Of a stretch of DNA of 64,000 bases, positions 37,075 through 44,819 are shown in pieces. The DNA comes from Butyrivibrio sp. (GTDB lineage Bacteria; Bacillota; Clostridia; Lachnospirales; Lachnospiraceae). The translations under genes and the position numbers were made by a program. The stretch spans positions 24,615 to 88,614 of the forward strand of contig SVFZ01000006.1 in the NCBI GenBank assembly GCA_015056585.1, in the 5' to 3' direction. Every line of letters starts with the position of its first letter. Positions within the stretch are counted from its first letter, which is position 1. A model generated the notes under the pieces. That model was given only the letters and a program-made list of their open reading frames with translations, made no database searches and was not told the origin of the DNA.

Positions 37075-37168
37075 TTCAAACTTTTCCTCGGCAGGCGTTT
37101 TCACATTATGTTCCTCATAAAGGAACACCTGCTGTCTTCGGCATGTTGTCTTATCTCATCTGACAACC
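37075..37168 (-). ncRNA. Ribosomal protein L10 leader
   Basis: The minus-strand RNA contains the hallmark paired blocks: CCGAAGACAGCAGGTG (37126-37141) and CGCCTGCCGAGG (37086-37097), plus a first hairpin from GTTGTC/GACAAC near 37145-37168. This is the L10-leader structure that binds the L10(L12)4 complex. It starts about at the predicted transcription start and precedes the attenuator. Confidence 0.88.
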
Positions 37169-37174
37169 TTAAAT

Positions 37175-37203
37175 AGGTTATCACAATTGAAATCAGTTGT
37201 CAA
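37175..37203 (-). promoter_or_regulatory. Promoter of rplJL
   Basis: On the minus strand a perfect -35 TTGACA (37198-37203) is followed after 17 bases by TAACCT (37175-37180). Transcription would begin near the first base of the L10 leader. Confidence 0.6.
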
Positions 37204-37266
37204 TACACAAATTATTGACGTCTCAATTACGTCTTAATCCTCAGCCCCAAAATCAACTCCATGTCC

Positions 37267-37659
37267 TTACTGCGTTACTACTTTTTCTTTTTTCATTTCT
37301 ACTGTTTTCTCAAGATTGTTAAGTTTTCTCTCCAAATAGCTAAGCCTTATACGAAGCATTTCAACTTCATTGTAAGGAGTCATAGCAGCTTGCAGATTCC
37401 TTGATAAATCCAGATGACCCTCGGCAACGATTTGGATATTCTTACAGATCTCATTCTCAATTCGAAGGTTAATCTCAGTTATATCCTTTTTTATTGCCTT
37501 TATATCTCTCTGGGTTTCAGCAATATCCTTGTCCATTCTCTCAAGTTTATTATCCATCTGTTCGAATCTCTTATCTACCTGCTCGAACCTCTTATCTACC
37601 TGTTCGAACTTCTCGTTCATAGTCTGTAATATCAGATCAAGTTTTTCATTTATATCCAT
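37267..37659 (-). CDS. LexA-controlled coiled-coil protein
   Basis: About 130 residues, almost wholly predicted coiled coil, with no membrane segment. The N-terminal part has three FEQVDKR-type 7-residue repeats in direct tandem; a second long charged helix follows and the C-terminus is ELRIRLSYLERKLNNLEKT-like. I recognise no catalytic family. The start at 37657-37659 has GGGAGAG upstream; the frame to 37683 is less likely. Its promoter (37722-37750) carries a perfect SOS box between -35 and -10, so it should be induced by DNA damage. Its target in that response is unknown. Confidence 0.7.
   Translation of the reverse strand: MDINEKLDLILQTMNEKFEQVDKRFEQVDKRFEQMDNKLERMDKDIAETQRDIKAIKKDITEINLRIENEICKNIQIVAEGHLDLSRNLQAAMTPYNEVEMLRIRLSYLERKLNNLEKTVEMKKEKVVTQ
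37561..37612 (-). repeat. 21-bp tandem repeat in the coiled-coil gene
   Basis: Units begin at 37561, 37582 and 37603, differing by a few bases. They encode the FEQVDKR heptads. Confidence 0.65.
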
Positions 37660-37721
37660 AATTTCTCTCCCAATCAATTTCAAATTAAAACGGACTGCAT
37701 TCGAATGTGTCGTGCCAATAT

Positions 37722-37750
37722 ATAATATAGGAACATTTGTTCGATGTCAA
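37722..37750 (-). promoter_or_regulatory. Promoter of the coiled-coil gene
   Basis: On the minus strand a perfect -35 TTGACA (37745-37750) and a -10 TATTAT (37722-37727) are 17 bases apart, with a LexA box inside the spacer. Confidence 0.8.
37730..37743. promoter_or_regulatory. LexA (DinR-type) SOS box
   Basis: The minus strand reads CGAACAAATGTTCC, a full match to the Bacillus-type consensus CGAACRNRYGTTYC. It lies wholly within the -35/-10 spacer of the coiled-coil gene promoter, where bound LexA would block RNA polymerase. It is the only such box I noticed in the window. Confidence 0.85.
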
Positions 37751-37791
37751 TGATTAAATTTTTTATCTTTCAAAATCAATTCATCTTTTGA

Positions 37792-38412
37792 CTATCTGAC
37801 GTTTATTGTCGAAGCACTTGTATCGAACATCTCCCGGCATTCGTCATCTTCAGCCATCTGGTAACTGATAGTAAATGTCTTATACTTTGACAGAATAATG
37901 TATACAGTCTGATATACCATTATATTACTGTCGGTATTGAATTCCGCCATGATTTTGTATCCCGGGAATCCATCAAAATCCTTTGTGGTAAAATCAGTGA
38001 CCTTATACCCCACATCCATCCCATATGCTTTCTCATAGGCCTCTGCCAAAATAGACTGGTAAATATCTTTTGTCAGATTAATACTATCCTCGACAGATAA
38101 AAAACTGCCATTGGCGGCTAAAGTTTTCTTCTCTCTATTGGTCAAAACTTTATCCTTACCGTTTTCATAAATACTATATTTAATGGATGAAGATTCCATT
38201 GGATAGTTCTTATTTATAAACAGTCCCGATTCATTACCCGGGACAAAGTCCGAAGGAATAATAAAAGAGCATTGAGTAGCAACTTCCAGCTCATTATTCG
38301 AAGCAGCCTGAGAACTTATAGCAGTATTAAAAAAAATATACGCAACAAGCAGAGCCACTATAGCAAATCTCACCCCTGCCATTACACAGTATGGTAGTCG
38401 TTTTCTCAACAT
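37792..38412 (-). CDS. Exported protein of unknown function
   Basis: About 206 residues. A single N-terminal hydrophobic segment (residues about 11-30) followed by AISSQAAS suggests a signal peptide with cleavage after AQA-like residues. The mature part is a mixed alpha/beta domain of about 165 residues (TQCSFIIPSDFVPG, GKDKVLTNREKK, DVGYKVTDFTTKDFDGFPGY and YKTFTISYQMAEDDE). The shape recalls PsbP-like or DUF-type lipoprotein folds, but I have no firm match. I use the ATG at 38410-38412, with GGAAG 8 bases upstream. It is not obviously linked to neighbours. Confidence 0.6.
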   Translation of the reverse strand: MLRKRLPYCVMAGVRFAIVALLVAYIFFNTAISSQAASNNELEVATQCSFIIPSDFVPGNESGLFINKNYPMESSSIKYSIYENGKDKVLTNREKKTLAANGSFLSVEDSINLTKDIYQSILAEAYEKAYGMDVGYKVTDFTTKDFDGFPGYKIMAEFNTDSNIMVYQTVYIILSKYKTFTISYQMAEDDECREMFDTSASTINVR

Positions 38413-38440
38413 ATCGCGGTCTTCCATTATTACTTAATTC

Positions 38441-38478
38441 AAAAAATATGCACAGCGAAATTCATCGCTGTGCATATT
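38441..38478 (-). terminator. Terminator after thrS
   Basis: A 14-bp perfect stem (38445-38458 with 38465-38478), 6-base loop, then TTTTTT on the minus strand, about 110 bases after the thrS stop codon. Confidence 0.85.
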
Positions 38479-38588
38479 ATTATATCATGACATTAATATG
38501 AAAAGTATCATTGAATCTGCCGAAAAATATTATGCTTTTTTAGCTCAATTTATGCTTTTCAAATTCAAAATATTGCATAGTATTTCTT

Positions 38589-40472
38589 TTATTCAGACAA
38601 TCCTTCGATAAGTTCCAATGAATGTTCTTCATTTAGTTTCTTGCACATCTGAACAAAAGCATCAAGCGGAACGTTCTGAATCTGCTTGTTGGAACCGCGA
38701 ACATTGATGGAAACAGTTCCTTCAGCAGCTTCCTTGTCACCTACTACAAGAATGTATGGATCCTTGTAATTCTTGAACTTCTTGATCTTCTCCTTCATGT
38801 TGTTGTCTGAATAGTCAGCCTCAACACGAACGCCTGCTGCCATAAGCGCAGCCTCAACCTTCTTGGCATATTCATTGTGCTCAAGACGGATTGGTACTAT
38901 ACCTACCTGGTACGGGCTGAGCCAGAACGGGAATACGCCCTTGAAGTTCTCGATGATGATACCGATAAATCTCTCAAGTGATCCGTAAATAGCTCTGTGG
39001 ATAACTACAGGCATCTGCATGCTGCCATCCTGAGCCTGATATGTAAGGCCAAAGTTATGAGGAAGCTGGAAGTCAAGCTGAACAGTACCGCACTGCCACT
39101 CTCTTCCAAGCGCATCCTTTATCTGAAGATCGATCTTAGGTCCGTAGAATGCACCATCTCCTTCGTTGATCTCATATCCGCCCTCGCCGTACTTATCGTC
39201 GAGAATTTCCTTAAGAGCAGCCTCAGCTCTGTTCCAGACTTCGATATCTCCCATGAAATCCTCAGGTCTTGTTGAAAGCTCAGCTCTGTAAGTAACGCCG
39301 AATGTGGAATATATCTCATCTGCGATTGAGATTACATCTGCAATCTCATCCTTGATCTGTGATTCCATTACAAATGTATGGTCATCATCCTGTCTGAACT
39401 CCTGAACACGGAAAAGACCATTCATCTGTCCTGATTTTTCCTTACGGTGAAGCACATCGTACTCACTGTATCTGATAGGAAGCTCTTTATAAGAGTGGTT
39501 TGTTCTCTTATAAGTCATCATAGCGTTAGGGCAGTTCATAGGCTTAGCAGCCATAGTGTCATTCTGCTCACGATTATAAATTACAGAACCTGCCTGGATC
39601 TTGATGTTCTTAGGCTCTTCCGCAGGATCGTTATTGTTCTCAAGAATTCCCGGAATCTCTGCATCAGCCTTGAGCCATCCTGAAACTCCCGGAACCATGA
39701 ACATGTTGTTTACATAGTGAGCCCAGTGACCACTGATAAGCCAAAGCTTCTTGTTGTTAACAAGAGGAGCTGCAATCTCAGTATAGCCATGCTTCTCCTG
39801 AATCTCTCTTGAATACTTGAGAAGTGCCTGATACATCTTCCAGCCTCTCGGAAGCCAGTAAGGCATACCCGGTGCTGTCTCATCAAACATGAACAGGTCA
39901 AGTTCTGCACCGATCTTCTTGTGGTCTCTCTCAAGCGCTTCCTGAATCATTTTGATGTGCTGCTTGAGCTCATCCTTGCTGGGGAAAACATAAAGATAAA
40001 TTCTTGAAAGCTGATCTCTCTTCTCATCTCCTCTCCAGTATGCGCCTGAAACAGACTTAACCTGATAGGAAACATTCATAAGTTCCTGAGAATTTGCAAC
40101 GTGAGGTCCTCTGCAGAGGTCCACATAGTCCTCACCCGTATAATAAACTGTAATGATCTCGTCTTCCGGAAGGTCATTTATAAGTTCTGTCTTGAACTTC
40201 TGGTCCTTGAACATGGAAAGTGCTTCCGACTTTGAAACCTCTTTGCGTGTCCAGTCCTCTCTCCTTTTGATGATCTCTCTCATCTTATCTTCGATGGTCT
40301 TGAAATCATCCTGAGTAACAGTCTTTGGAAGAACGAAGTCATAGTAACATCCGTCTTCAATCTGAGGTCCGATTGCGTACTGAACCTCCTTGCCGTACAG
40401 TTCGATAACTGCCTTTGCGAGAATGTGCGCCATTGAGTGACGATACACCTCTAAAAACTCTTCTCTTGTCAT
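38589..40472 (-). CDS. thrS: Threonyl-tRNA synthetase lacking the TGS domain
   Basis: About 627 residues; charges tRNA-Thr. The editing domain starts at once (RHSMAHILAKA near residue 11, and DLCRGPHVANS), followed by the class II core with the Zn ligands (KPMNCPN, the His in QEFRQDDDHTFV, and VVIHRAIYGSLERF) and the anticodon-binding domain. E. coli ThrRS has about 60 more residues in front (TGS); here the frame starts directly at the editing domain. There is also a roughly 35-residue insert before the KPMNCP motif. The start at 40472 follows an AAAGGA site; the frame to 40508 only adds residues made by a local repeat. No T-box is seen. Confidence 0.93.
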   Translation of the reverse strand: MTREEFLEVYRHSMAHILAKAVIELYGKEVQYAIGPQIEDGCYYDFVLPKTVTQDDFKTIEDKMREIIKRREDWTRKEVSKSEALSMFKDQKFKTELINDLPEDEIITVYYTGEDYVDLCRGPHVANSQELMNVSYQVKSVSGAYWRGDEKRDQLSRIYLYVFPSKDELKQHIKMIQEALERDHKKIGAELDLFMFDETAPGMPYWLPRGWKMYQALLKYSREIQEKHGYTEIAAPLVNNKKLWLISGHWAHYVNNMFMVPGVSGWLKADAEIPGILENNNDPAEEPKNIKIQAGSVIYNREQNDTMAAKPMNCPNAMMTYKRTNHSYKELPIRYSEYDVLHRKEKSGQMNGLFRVQEFRQDDDHTFVMESQIKDEIADVISIADEIYSTFGVTYRAELSTRPEDFMGDIEVWNRAEAALKEILDDKYGEGGYEINEGDGAFYGPKIDLQIKDALGREWQCGTVQLDFQLPHNFGLTYQAQDGSMQMPVVIHRAIYGSLERFIGIIIENFKGVFPFWLSPYQVGIVPIRLEHNEYAKKVEAALMAAGVRVEADYSDNNMKEKIKKFKNYKDPYILVVGDKEAAEGTVSINVRGSNKQIQNVPLDAFVQMCKKLNEEHSLELIEGLSE

Positions 40473-40486
40473 TTCTTTTTTCCTTT

Positions 40487-40514
40487 CCGGGCAATGCCTA
40501 CCGGGCAATGCCTA
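40487..40514. repeat. 14-bp perfect tandem repeat upstream of thrS
   Basis: Two identical units (40487-40500 and 40501-40514), each ccgggcaatgccta, lie in the thrS leader next to the ribosome site. The repeat creates the in-frame extension MPGRHCP... that I do not accept as coding. A related GGCAT-containing hairpin is at 40567-40598. Confidence 0.75.
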
Positions 40515-40566
40515 TAAAATATTATTGTTGCCTTCTCGAACGCAAAAGCGTTCAGGAATCTATAAT

Positions 40567-40598
40567 AATTGGCATCACGGAAATCCGCAATGCCAATT
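40567..40598 (-). terminator. Possible terminator after the SEC-C gene
   Basis: A 9-bp stem (40567-40575 with 40590-40598) holding further internal pairs lies about 55 bases after the SEC-C stop codon. The T-run is poor. A possible thrS promoter (TTGTAA at 40623-40628, GATAAT at 40600-40605, 17 apart) overlaps, so the hairpin could instead be in the thrS leader. Confidence 0.4.
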
Positions 40599-40650
40599 CA
40601 TTATCTTATATTTACTTGTTTTTTACAACCACTCTTGTAAAGATTCAAAA

Positions 40651-41157
40651 TCAAGCGTTGCGACCATGGCACTTCTTGTACTTCTTGCCGCTTCCGCATG
40701 GACATGGATCGTTAGGATATACCTTGTTCTCTTTTCTTACAGTGTGAGAAGATTTCTCCTCTTTGTAAAGAGCCTTGCGCTTGTCCTCGTCGAAAATCTC
40801 TTTCCACTCCTCAAGGCCATAGAGCCAGTCTGCTCCTGCGCCTACCATATTTTTATAAAGAAGCTCCTTCTCAAAGCCAAGGTTAACCTCTGTATTCTCA
40901 TCCATCTCTTCGATAGGATTCTGCTCCTTAAGGCTGTCATTGATTCCGTCAAGGAAACCAACCATTGTCATAAGGTCAACGCCGTATTTCTCAGCAAGCT
41001 CCTTGACTGTTCCCTTAACAACTTCGTCAGGGTTCTTGAGAAGCTGCGCGTAAATGTCACGCTCCTTCTGAAAATAGTCTGTCCATAATCTCTGAAGATC
41101 GCCCTTGTTGGCTGTCTCTGAATATGCCTTGTCACGCCATTCCTGTAATAATGCCAT
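40651..41157 (-). CDS. SEC-C zinc-finger protein
   Basis: This 168-residue protein is mostly helical (several amphipathic helices in 1-140) and ends with the zinc motif [16 protein letters not shown], the SEC-C signature found at the C-terminus of SecA and in many stand-alone proteins. The function of the stand-alone group is not known; possible roles are in translation or protein export. It follows vanZ by 81 bases and probably belongs to its operon with pqqD. Good GGAG site. Confidence 0.8.
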   Translation of the reverse strand: MALLQEWRDKAYSETANKGDLQRLWTDYFQKERDIYAQLLKNPDEVVKGTVKELAEKYGVDLMTMVGFLDGINDSLKEQNPIEEMDENTEVNLGFEKELLYKNMVGAGADWLYGLEEWKEIFDEDKRKALYKEEKSSHTVRKENKVYPNDPCPCGSGKKYKKCHGRNA

Positions 41158-41238
41158 AATTTAATACTCCATTCCTACTACATTTTTGTTATGTTCATAA
41201 AATCATGATCATCGCTGTAATTTTATTATGCGTATGGA

Positions 41239-41832
41239 TTATTTTAATATATTTCGCTCAGGATGTAAACCAAAACGACATTTCCTGTATATTTTCAGAA
41301 AAGCTCCTCCCATAATTGCACCAATAAGTGCACCAATGAAATTGTTTATAATATCCGTAAACTCAAAATTTCCCATACTTGTAACAAGCTGGATTATCTC
41401 TATTCCCCATGTGGTTATAAGACCGGCAACAAGCGTAAAAATAAACGCCTTGCGGTTTTCCGACCTGTGCCTTTGCAGCCTTATCAAAAAACCATATGGT
41501 ACAAACAAAAGGACATTATAAATACTAAAAACTGTCTTAAGACCATTCCCGCCAAAATTTTCCCAAGTTGGGAACGGATTTATCTTTCCCGACGCATAGC
41601 CCGGTTCCCTGCGCAGTATCGTAATGCAAAGCATGATTCCGCTCCATACCACAAGCCAATACACCAGAAAAACATCTTTAAAAGTGCTCTTTTTCTTTTT
41701 TATCCTGATTATTCCCGGAATGAATACCAAAAGCGCGAATAGAAGTACAAGCCCTATCTGCGACCAGCTTATACCTGCAATTTCACGCCAAAACACATCA
41801 TTCAGGGTCTGCAACTGATGTTCGTTAAGCAA
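41239..41832 (-). CDS. VanZ family membrane protein
   Basis: About 197 residues, with five hydrophobic segments. The VanZ core is visible: INPFPTWEN, YNVLLFVPYGFLIRL, TLVAGLITTWGIEIIQL and the NNFIGALIGAIMG helix. VanZ relatives can raise teicoplanin resistance, but most are of unknown role in the cell envelope. Start is TTG (41832) with AGGAG 6 bases before. It is 16 bases after the PqqD-like gene and so coexpressed with it. Confidence 0.85.
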   Translation of the reverse strand: MLNEHQLQTLNDVFWREIAGISWSQIGLVLLFALLVFIPGIIRIKKKKSTFKDVFLVYWLVVWSGIMLCITILRREPGYASGKINPFPTWENFGGNGLKTVFSIYNVLLFVPYGFLIRLQRHRSENRKAFIFTLVAGLITTWGIEIIQLVTSMGNFEFTDIINNFIGALIGAIMGGAFLKIYRKCRFGLHPERNILK

Positions 41833-41848
41833 AACAAACTCCTATAAA

Positions 41849-42112
41849 TCAAATAAAATCCAGTTCCTTAAGCTTTTCAAGAAAAGCAAAAACCGATTTC
41901 TCGCAAGCCTGCCTTGAAATGTCATACTCGGAAAGAAGCTTTTCAACTATTTCTCCGACAGTTATCTCATTCTGTATTATATCCCAGATATCATTTCCGG
42001 TTCCTTTCAGCATAAAGTACTTGCCGCTTTCAAAATCAATCATCACTTTTTCACCTGATAAATCGGTCACATTCAGATCTTTCTTAAGCTTAATTACTTC
42101 ATTCAAATCCAT
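41849..42112 (-). CDS. PqqD-like peptide-binding protein (B1/RRE type)
   Basis: About 87 residues, the size of PqqD proteins: LSGEKVMIDFESGKYFMLKG (beta-strands) then GNDIWDIIQNEITVGEIVEKL and a helix ending FLEKLKELDFI. The family forms a winged-helix recognition element that binds leader peptides in RiPP pathways. The ATG at 42110-42112 follows GGGAGAGG; the longer frame to 42178 is less likely. It heads an operon with vanZ and SEC-C genes, and is about 6 kb from the B2-like, kinase and nucleotidyltransferase genes, its usual partners. Promoter at 42203-42231. Confidence 0.78.
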   Translation of the reverse strand: MDLNEVIKLKKDLNVTDLSGEKVMIDFESGKYFMLKGTGNDIWDIIQNEITVGEIVEKLLSEYDISRQACEKSVFAFLEKLKELDFI

Positions 42113-42202
42113 AATAAACCTCTCCCGATCAAAGCCTTTTTCGCCACATAAAGGAACAAAGCTGATGCATTTTTGCATATCGTACCCTTGTAGCGATAAT
42201 AC

Positions 42203-42231
42203 ATTCTAGCATAATAAGAATTCTCTTTCAA
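42203..42231 (-). promoter_or_regulatory. Promoter of the pqqD-vanZ operon
   Basis: On the minus strand TTGAAA (42226-42231), 17 bases, then TGC-TAGAAT (42203-42208), an extended -10. Confidence 0.6.
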
Positions 42232-42300
42232 AAGCGAAGGCATTATATTACAATATCACTCAAGTAAAACAATGATCATAAGAACAACATCATATACATT

Positions 42301-42318
42301 CTTGAATTCAAATTCAAG
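42301..42318. promoter_or_regulatory. Inverted repeat ahead of dapF
   Basis: Two 8-base arms (cttgaatt / aattcaag) around CA lie about 40 bases before the dapF start codon. It may be an operator or leader hairpin. Confidence 0.35.
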
Positions 42319-42359
42319 GAGTCATACTTAACACGAATTTTTTTCAATATGGAGGATCT

Positions 42360-43286
42360 ATGCGCATAAATTTCACTAAGATGCAGGGCTGCGGCAACGA
42401 CTACGTATATATTGACGGGGGAAAAGAGCTTGTTCCTCAGGATAAGAAATCGGAACTGGCAAAAAAGGTATCCGACAGGCACTTTGGCATCGGTTCTGAC
42501 GGACTGATCTTCATAAACCCGGTAGCGGATGAGGATATTGATTTTGAAATGGAAATGTATAACGCCGACGGTTCCCGCTCTGAGATGTGTGGAAACGGCA
42601 TGAGATGCGTTGCAAAATATGTCTATGATAAGAGGCTTACAGATAAAAAGAAGCTGACCATCATAAGCGCCGGCAAAAAGAAGTACATCGACCTGACTAT
42701 AGATGATAATAACTTTGTTAGTTCCGTAAAGGTGGATATGGGTGCTCCAATCCTTGAGCCTGCTATGGTTCCAGTCACTCTTAAAGGTACACCTTTAAAA
42801 AGCCTTGATATTTCAGCTATTTCTACCGCCAATCTGTCAGGCACCGAAAATGCTGTAATAGACCAACCAATAACAGTAAAGGGAAAAAAGTGGCACATTA
42901 CCTGCGTATCCATGGGAAATCCCCACGCAGTCGTATTCCTGCCTGATGATGTAGATCTTGCAACATTTGATATAGAATCTGTGGGCCCATATTTTGAAAA
43001 TCACGAGGTGTTTCCAAACCGCACCAATACAGAATTTGTAAAGATTGATGACAAAAATAACGTCCACATGCGCGTATGGGAGCGAGGTACAGGTGAAACC
43101 TTAGCCTGCGGTACCGGATGCTGTGCCACAACTGTTGCCTGCATCCTAAACGGCCATACAGACAACACGGTAACTGTCCATGTTCTTGGCGGCGACATCA
43201 CCTGCTCCTGGGACGGCGTTCTTTCCTCTCCTGTAATCATGGAAGGCCCGGCCACCACAGTTTTCGAGGGCAGTATTGAATTTTAA
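42360..43286 (+). CDS. dapF: Diaminopimelate epimerase
   Basis: About 308 residues. It converts LL-DAP to meso-DAP for lysine and peptidoglycan. The two catalytic cysteines are visible: Cys77 in EMCGNGMRC and Cys250 in ACGTGCCA. FTKMQGCGNDYVYID at the N-terminus and the GIGSDGL motif complete the family picture. It is about 30 residues longer than the E. coli enzyme, with a mid-protein insertion near 135-170. It is the only plus-strand gene between two minus-strand runs, and is convergent with the methyltransferase at 43302 with only 15 bases between. Confidence 0.95.
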   Translation: MRINFTKMQGCGNDYVYIDGGKELVPQDKKSELAKKVSDRHFGIGSDGLIFINPVADEDIDFEMEMYNADGSRSEMCGNGMRCVAKYVYDKRLTDKKKLTIISAGKKKYIDLTIDDNNFVSSVKVDMGAPILEPAMVPVTLKGTPLKSLDISAISTANLSGTENAVIDQPITVKGKKWHITCVSMGNPHAVVFLPDDVDLATFDIESVGPYFENHEVFPNRTNTEFVKIDDKNNVHMRVWERGTGETLACGTGCCATTVACILNGHTDNTVTVHVLGGDITCSWDGVLSSPVIMEGPATTVFEGSIEF

Positions 43287-43301
43287 AAATACTGTTATTT
43301 C

Positions 43302-44183
43302 TCAGTTGGCTTTTCCGCATTCCCTGCACACCACGTAGATCCTCTCACTGTCGTCAGTAGGCTCTGCGTGCGTGTCTGCATCGATGGCGGTTACAAACTC
43401 AAGTCCTGCTGCCTCAGCAAAACTCTTCATCTCGTCCAGAGTATATCCCCTCTGATAATGAGTTTCCACAGAACGTCTGAATATTTCATCGTCCTTGTCA
43501 CACTTTGCAAAGATCGTCACATCGTATTCGTTGATATGCTCCTCTTCGTGATAATAATTCTCCCAGATAAAACTGCAGTCCTCTCTGTTCTCAGCGATTG
43601 TTGCATCTCCGATCACATCTCTGTACTTGTGCAGCGTATTAAAATCAAAGATAAAGATCCCCTTTGGGAAAAGAAAATTATTTACCAGTTTAAAGGTCTC
43701 AACAACATCCTCATCCTCAAGAAGATAATTGATGCTGTCACAGACACTGACAACTGTCCCGGTTGTGCAGTAAAGATCCAGTTCTCTCATATCCTGTTCA
43801 AGATACATGATATCAAGACCTGCTTCGCTGCTCTTTCTTCTGGCAACATCAAGCATCTCCGGGGAAAGATCAATTCCCATTATATCGTAGCCTTTTTTTG
43901 CCATTACCATCGTAAAGCTTCCGGTTCCACAGCCAAGCTCCACCACAAGATTTTTCTCCTCATCAAGAGCTTTTGCCGTATCTTCTAAAGTCGCATTATC
44001 ACTTGGCGTAGTACCCATTTCGGTGCTTTCCCCACCTTCTGCAGAAGACTTCACACCTGCAGCGTATGGCTTTGAAATTCCGTATTTTTCAATAAGTTCA
44101 GACACAAAAACGCCCCATTCCTCATAGGGCGTTTCATCCATAAACGTATCATAAACAGCAGCAAAATCTGTATATGCTTCCAT
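43302..44183 (-). CDS. Class I SAM-dependent methyltransferase
   Basis: About 293 residues. The SAM motif I VVELGCGTGSFTMVMAKKG, post-I GIDLSPEMLDVAR and a later DSINYLLEDEDVV region are clear. A low-complexity insert of about 40 residues (about 38-80, Ser/Thr/Glu/Gly-rich) before motif I is unusual and looks disordered. The N-terminal AAVYDTFMDETPYEEW matches small-molecule methyltransferases. The substrate is unknown. It starts an apparent operon with the exporter gene 68 bases on, though the direction makes it downstream of that gene. Confidence 0.85.
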   Translation of the reverse strand: MEAYTDFAAVYDTFMDETPYEEWGVFVSELIEKYGISKPYAAGVKSSAEGGESTEMGTTPSDNATLEDTAKALDEEKNLVVELGCGTGSFTMVMAKKGYDIMGIDLSPEMLDVARRKSSEAGLDIMYLEQDMRELDLYCTTGTVVSVCDSINYLLEDEDVVETFKLVNNFLFPKGIFIFDFNTLHKYRDVIGDATIAENREDCSFIWENYYHEEEHINEYDVTIFAKCDKDDEIFRRSVETHYQRGYTLDEMKSFAEAAGLEFVTAIDADTHAEPTDDSERIYVVCRECGKAN

Positions 44184-44251
44184 CTTTTTCCTCTGATTTT
44201 TATTCCCGAATCACGGCCACAAGAATAACTCACACTTCCTGATACCACTTA

Positions 44252-44731
44252 TCAACCTGCAATTGCACCACCAAGCAGCATAACAATCTTAGTTCCAAGT
44301 CCCATGATGACTCCTGCAAGAATAACCCCGCAGATAACAGCCTTCACGCTCTTTTTAAAATCCATATCAAGGATTGATGCAGCCAAAGTTCCTGTCCACG
44401 CGCCTGTTCCCGGAACAGGAATTCCTACGAACAAAAACAACGCCCAGTAAAGCCCCTTTCCGGCCTTCTCCTTGAGAGCTTCGCCGCCCTTATGTCCCTT
44501 TTCAAGGCAGAAGGTGAAGAATTTGCCGATCACCGGCTTATCCTTCCCCCACTCAAGCACCTTTCTTGCAAAAAAGAAAATAAATGGCATCGGAAGCATA
44601 TTTCCGATAATTGCAACTATGTAGCTCGGAATAACAGGAAGTCCGGCAGCGATCGCGTATGGCACTGCACCTCTGAGCTCAACAAGCGGAACCATCGAAA
44701 TAAAGAACACAATCAAATACTGTATAAACAT
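44252..44731 (-). CDS. Small multidrug export family membrane protein
   Basis: This 159-residue integral membrane protein belongs to the Sm_multidrug_ex family (COG2426). It has PLVELRGAVPYAIAAGLP, the NMLPMPFIFFFARKVLEW segment, and GIPVPGTGAWTGTLAAS. Four hydrophobic stretches are seen. The family name comes from sequence annotation; the substrate is not known. AAGGAG site 10 bases from the ATG. It precedes the methyltransferase gene by 68 bases. Confidence 0.85.
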   Translation of the reverse strand: MFIQYLIVFFISMVPLVELRGAVPYAIAAGLPVIPSYIVAIIGNMLPMPFIFFFARKVLEWGKDKPVIGKFFTFCLEKGHKGGEALKEKAGKGLYWALFLFVGIPVPGTGAWTGTLAASILDMDFKKSVKAVICGVILAGVIMGLGTKIVMLLGGAIAG

Positions 44732-44819
44732 GAATGATTAACTCCTTCCAAAACTTCTTTCTGTATACGAATTCATTCTAAAACAACAAATCGTATCATA
44801 GCGAAATAATGGTTATCCG

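Noticed and set aside
40473..40650. A T-box riboswitch before thrS.
   Set aside because: I see no specifier loop or T-box GGTGG motif; only the 14-bp repeat and simple hairpins are present.
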